Shown here: in pieces, positions 60,756 to 64,000 of the stretch
How positions within the stretch are numbered: the stretch's first letter is position 1
How the letters are laid out: the number at the start of each line of letters is the position of its first letter
Assembly (NCBI GenBank): GCA_964006375.1
Contig: OZ023266.1
Location: 15,119,565 to 15,183,564, forward strand
Origin: Tillus elongatus
Taxonomy: Eukaryota > Arthropoda > Insecta > Coleoptera > Cleridae
Reading direction: 5' to 3'
Length of the DNA: 64,000 bases
Notes under the pieces: generated by a model
Databases searched by the model: none
What the model was told of the DNA's origin: nothing
What the model saw: the letters and a program-made list of their open reading frames with translations, nothing else
Made by a program: the position numbers and the translations under genes

Positions 60756-60790
60756 TCCAAAACAGGAGCCGAAACGTCGAGTTTTTATAA
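60747..60790 (+). ncRNA. Degenerate hammerhead-like remnant
   Basis: Helix II GGCTCC/GGAGCC (loop AAAACA) is perfect and is followed by GAAAC, GTC and GAG, as in Penelope-type minimal hammerheads, but the CTGANGA core is altered to CTTGAAAA. Probably inactive. It suggests the end of another Penelope-like insertion. Confidence 0.5.
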
Positions 60791-60829
60791 ATTCTGGACG
60801 CGGTTCAACCCGAGAACCAAGTATGTTAA

Positions 60830-61560
60830 AGTAAATTAACTAAAAGATGGGTATTCCATTTATAATATTATAAGATTGTGCCACATTTCGATTTACGCGG
60901 AAGTGGCAGAACTTTCAAAAGACTTTGCTTAAATAGACCGCGCTCTGTTTGTTAGCTGTCAAGATTTTCAGAAAAATAAGAACGTAAGTTGCTCCTCAAA
61001 TATGTATCGTGTAGGTTCCCGGCTGGCCACCCTGTAGGTTAGACGAACTGTCTGTTGCGTTTTTCCAAAGTGTAAGTACTTAAAAATTATGAGCAATATG
61101 TATTTAAATCAACCCATATCTGGGCAACAATTATGTTAGTGACAGTCTCGTTTGTAATTAGTCATTCGTTCATTCTCTATTATCGCATATACAAGAGACG
61201 CAGGAAGAACAAGGCGGGCAAGGACGTAGACCAAGCCAGGATAAAGAGCAGCAACTCAAAGAGGCAGAGGACGGTGTCCGTGATCATGCAAATGACAGCC
61301 CTTTCGTCAAGTCACATAGGAAGAGAGACAGGGGGAAGACAGCATCCTGGTACAACAGGCTTGAACGCTGCCTTTGTCGTGTGTTCTGAAAGAAGGATTT
61401 ATCTTGTTATGTTAACTCAACGGCAACGGCAGTATTGCCAACTTGCGGGAAATGCGTCTCCTTGAATATTATGTAACAAAAGCTAGGTTATCAATGATTA
61501 TTTCGTTTAACCTATATAACAAAAACTTTAGTTTAACTTAAATAACGAAAACTTTACAAA
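60830..61560 (+). other. Unassigned segment containing a 110-codon open frame
   Basis: 61133-61465 is open from ATG and better balanced in composition than its surroundings. It encodes a hydrophobic start (LVTVSFVISHSFILYY) then a strongly basic stretch (RIYKRRRKNKAGKD, SNSKRQRTVSV). That resembles a membrane segment plus cytoplasmic loop, but no family is recognised. It could be an exon or chance. Confidence 0.3.
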
Positions 61561-62800
<1,240 letters not shown>

Positions 62801-62833
62801 TGAGTGAAAATTGAAACCTGTGATGAGCACTGA

Positions 62834-63045
62834 TAAGTACAATTTGGAGAACCCAGTTCATCACAGTATTGTGATGTATAGCTTTTAGACGTGACGATCG
62901 TTTCGCTAACAATGTTAGCGTGATGAGGAGGATGAATAAATTATTCAAGTTATTCCTCCCTCTGATGACGGTAACTTTGGTAGCGTAACGATCGTCAGGT
63001 CTAAAAACTGTATTGTGATGAACTGGGTTCTACAAATTGTACTTA
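62834..63045. mobile_element. Fold-back element (MITE-like), 212 bp
   Basis: TAAGTACAATTTGGAGAACC mirrors GGTTCTACAAATTGTACTTA. Inner pairs include ACGATCGT and a GAGGAGGATGAA centre. Related to 9536-9719. Confidence 0.75.
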
Positions 63046-63164
63046 AGAAACATCGCTAACAAACATTTGATGTGCAAAAAGTTGTTAAGAATTTTTTCCA
63101 CTAAAAATATGTGATTTTTTCTTATTTTCTGAGAGCGGCGTATAATAACTGTCATCGAAGTTTA

Positions 63165-63981
<817 letters not shown>

Positions 63982-64000
63982 AGTTCCATAAGTAAATCTT

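Overview
This window looks like repeat-rich intergenic DNA from an animal nuclear genome, most likely an insect or other arthropod. The support is indirect: AT-rich sequence, many LINE, Penelope-like, Ty3/gypsy, piggyBac-like and Tc1/mariner (DD41D-type) remnants, a retrotransposon primer site complementary to animal tRNA-Leu, and no operons or bacterial signals. I recognise no host protein-coding gene. Almost every supported open frame belongs to a mobile element, and almost all of those are broken.

Layout. 1-10 kb: a degraded APE-type LINE (2064-5170, minus), a mariner-like transposase fragment (5747-6149), an RNase H LINE tail (7310-8365, minus) and a fold-back element (9536-9719). 10.6-12.8 kb: a dead mariner-like transposase split in two by a composite repeat with a (TA)n core. 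13.2-22.5 kb: a DD41D transposon with about 440-bp terminal inverted repeats, whose 5' leader holds a young Ty3/gypsy element (13878-20644, minus; 739-bp LTRs, ATAT target duplication). 25.2-27.2 kb: another long-TIR DD41D-like transposon, between two TA arrays. 28.67-29.69 kb: a tandem and inverted array of roughly 309-bp units carrying three complete hammerhead ribozyme motifs. 29.9-36.7 kb: a second copy of the same Ty3/gypsy family, inserted in a (TA)n array. 37.5-40.7 kb: a DD41D transposon with about 766-bp TIRs and a candidate 59-nt intron. 40.8-45 kb: a piggyBac scrap and several LINE fragments. 45.8-48.2 kb: composite repeat with a 276-bp tandem block. 48.4-53.3 kb: two more LINE remnants. 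53.4-56 kb: a Penelope-like element (RT plus GIY-YIG) with a hammerhead-like motif beyond its 3' end. 56-59 kb: heptanucleotide satellite. 59.6-64 kb: more composite repeats, TA arrays and a 70-bp tandem block.

How the parts work together. The two Ty3/gypsy copies share a compact expression plan: heat-shock-element-like boxes upstream of a TATA box in the LTR, a tRNA-Leu primer site, gag, then pol reached through a GGGAAAC -1 slippery site followed by a stem. Each copy has a single-base break at a different place in pol. The hammerhead array and the hammerhead beside the Penelope-like element share one architecture (helix II hairpin, palindromic 2-bp helix III), which suggests a non-autonomous retrozyme-like family mobilised by Penelope-type machinery. 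A (TA)n-centred composite repeat marked by the motif GGACGCAGCAAGTGCGT occurs throughout and has demonstrably moved, since one copy interrupts a transposase gene.
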